Shown in pieces: positions 4,903 to 6,359 of a stretch of DNA of 6,359 nt. A program made the translations under genes and the position numbers. The stretch is from Spirochaetaceae bacterium. Lineage in GTDB: Bacteria; Spirochaetota; Spirochaetia; DSM-2461. The stretch is taken from NCBI GenBank assembly GCA_016342385.1, contig JAEINM010000250.1, forward strand, positions 1 through 6,359, given 5' to 3'. The notes under the pieces are model-generated. The model was not told the DNA's origin. It worked only from the letters and a program-made list of their open reading frames with translations, and ran no database searches. Within the stretch, counting starts at the first letter, position 1; every line of letters begins with the position of its first letter.

Positions 4903-6359
4903 TTACAGCGGAATATCGTATTTTTCCAAGAAGGCTGAATACACTTTCTCATGAGCAATCCGTTTGTACTGCTTGTTTTTTATGCGTATTTCATCTCGAA
5001 TCTGCTTCTCTTTGGACAGAAGGCCGGAGAGTTCATTGTGCTGAATTAAGGCTCCTGTCTGGTAGCAGACTCCTGCTATTTTAAATAGGGCTTCTTTGAC
5101 CTGGCACCCATTGAGATATCCGCTGGAACTGATTTTTCGTTTCTGATGGGGGATCATGTATGATGTTTCATCAAAACTGAAAAAAGAGATCTCATTATTA
5201 TTATCATCATCGTAACTGAGTGATGGTGAATTCCGCAGTATGTGGGCGAGCCGCTTCCCCATTGTTACTATGGTACTTGTAATTTCATCAATAACCTGGA
5301 TAGCTTCTGCTTCAGACTTGATAGCTCCTGACATGGTTTTCTTAATAGAAAGAAAACGGCTTGTTGGAAATTTCGGTAGGATTGTCTGGATTTTATCCAG
5401 TTTCCCCAGATTGAATTCTATACGGAGTATATCCTGACCGAAAATATTCTGTTCAAAAAGCCTTATCTCATCTTTATTCTCCAGTGTTATGGTCTCAGAG
5501 AGAGAATCTCTAAATGAATGAAGAAAAGCATTCCCCAAATTTATTATGAACTTGATAATATTTTCTTTGTTCTTTTTATAGGAAAGCTTTTGTGAATGAA
5601 GAGTCGTATTGTAAAAATGTTCTATTAATGAGTAGTCTATAACACCTTGCCCGTCTGTTGGAAGGAATGCCTGTAATCTGTAAACCTCTTTTTCCTGCTC
5701 TAAAAATGGTAGGATTTCTTTTTCAAGTTCCCGCAGGTAATCATCAATTTTATCGCGAACCTTTGGAGTGCAGTTGTAATCATGGATATCTATTAATTGA
5801 AGAGATGGATTTTGAAGATCTACCAGTTCCAGATATTTTTTTGTCTTTATTATATTGAAAGCGATTATCAGGTTATAAAGAGAGGGTCTCAACTGATCTT
5901 TATCCAGCAGTTTGTGAATATTTACAACTGTTTTCTGTTGTATCTCTTTCATTGAAGGATCTTTACCGAATACAGTATCCACAGCATAAAGCAATTCTTT
6001 CACATCACTTGGTTCATAATTCAAGATGAGAAAGAGAAGTTCTACAGCGGGTATTTTATCTATTAAATTAGTGGATTTATGATTGAATTTAGTAAAGTCG
6101 ATCTGAGAGATTTCACGGCACAATTTATATAACAGCACAATGAGGTTGTAATCTCTTTTCTCCAGATAGTACCATCCCTTTTCCAGTATGGGCTTTAATG
6201 ATTTTATCAGTTCTTTTGTTACAATAGAAATATTCTTTGCAAAGACTTTCATAATCAGGGGATTGAGGTTAATTTTTGTACTGAATCTGTATAATCTGAT
6301 AATTTCTGTTTCAATGGCAAAATTCTTTATTTTTCTCTTCTCGGAAAATAAATATCGAA
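4903..6359 (-). CDS. Spirochaete-type conserved protein of unknown function (5' end outside window)
   Basis: The frame is open from the TAA at 4903-4905 to the window edge, giving at least 484 residues. The first in-frame ATG (6250-6252) lacks a ribosome site: the bases before it read CCTCAATCCCCTGATT. The 35 codons upstream stay open and look protein-like (SEKRKIKNFAIETEIIRLY), so the true start lies beyond 6359. I do not recognise a catalytic motif, signal peptide or membrane span. The protein is rich in Lys, Ile, Leu and Glu and probably mostly helical. It has LKPILEKGWYYLEKRDYN near its N-terminus, an acidic YDDDNNNE linker encoded at about 5191-5214, and a charged, possibly coiled-coil tail (KEKQIRDEIRIKNKQYKRI). 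It resembles large spirochaete-restricted proteins of unknown function, possibly DUF5312, but that match is from memory and uncertain. It lies 90 bases upstream of pepF on the same strand; no functional link is known. Confidence 0.8.
   Translation of the reverse strand, partial: RYLFSEKRKIKNFAIETEIIRLYRFSTKINLNPLIMKVFAKNISIVTKELIKSLKPILEKGWYYLEKRDYNLIVLLYKLCREISQIDFTKFNHKSTNLIDKIPAVELLFLILNYEPSDVKELLYAVDTVFGKDPSMKEIQQKTVVNIHKLLDKDQLRPSLYNLIIAFNIIKTKKYLELVDLQNPSLQLIDIHDYNCTPKVRDKIDDYLRELEKEILPFLEQEKEVYRLQAFLPTDGQGVIDYSLIEHFYNTTLHSQKLSYKKNKENIIKFIINLGNAFLHSFRDSLSETITLENKDEIRLFEQNIFGQDILRIEFNLGKLDKIQTILPKFPTSRFLSIKKTMSGAIKSEAEAIQVIDEITSTIVTMGKRLAHILRNSPSLSYDDDNNNEISFFSFDETSYMIPHQKRKISSSGYLNGCQVKEALFKIAGVCYQTGALIQHNELSGLLSKEKQIRDEIRIKNKQYKRIAHEKVYSAFLEKYDIPL

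Noticed and set aside
5240..5858. Rightward frames opposite the right-edge gene (5240-5437, 5658-5858)
   Set aside because: Short antisense frames within a long open frame; no ribosome sites or motifs.

Overview
The window looks like chromosomal DNA from a spirochaete, probably a free-living member of the Spirochaeta/Oceanispirochaeta type. The main reasons are the large lysine/isoleucine-rich protein at the right edge, which resembles spirochaete-restricted families of unknown function, the moderate and uneven GC content, and the relaxed lipobox of the truncated lipoprotein. This assignment is an inference from sequence character, not from a search.

Layout: the left 0.8 kb reads rightward. 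It holds the last codons of a 4Fe-4S ferredoxin-type protein (ending at 86), overlapped by four bases (ATGA) with a lipoprotein of the class C beta-lactamase/serine hydrolase family. That gene stops early at 598. Its reading frame continues past the stop, with recognisable but eroded family motifs, as far as 784, so it is best read as a decaying pseudogene. Everything from 768 to the right edge reads leftward. In transcription order these are an incomplete spirochaete-type protein of unknown function (4903 to beyond 6359), the zinc peptidase oligoendopeptidase F (3004-4812) with a hairpin terminator behind it (2939-2976), an AraC-type regulator with a GyrI-like ligand-binding domain (2006-2863), a membrane-anchored protein carrying a second GyrI-like domain (1402-1944), and a small FMN nitroreductase (768-1289) with its own well-formed promoter (1318-1347).

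How the genes relate: the AraC regulator and the membrane-anchored GyrI-like protein lie 61 bases apart with no clear promoter between them, and they share the same ligand-binding fold. They probably form a two-gene unit that senses small molecules. PepF and the upstream unknown gene may be co-transcribed, since there is a 90-base gap without an obvious terminator. The nitroreductase appears to be transcribed alone.

No RNA genes, CRISPR arrays, insertion sequences or attachment sites were seen, and no clearly novel multi-gene system is evident. The most useful observations are the hidden ferredoxin tail, the readable remnant beyond the premature stop of the serine hydrolase, the paired GyrI-like domains, and the fact that the right-edge gene has no valid start inside the window.
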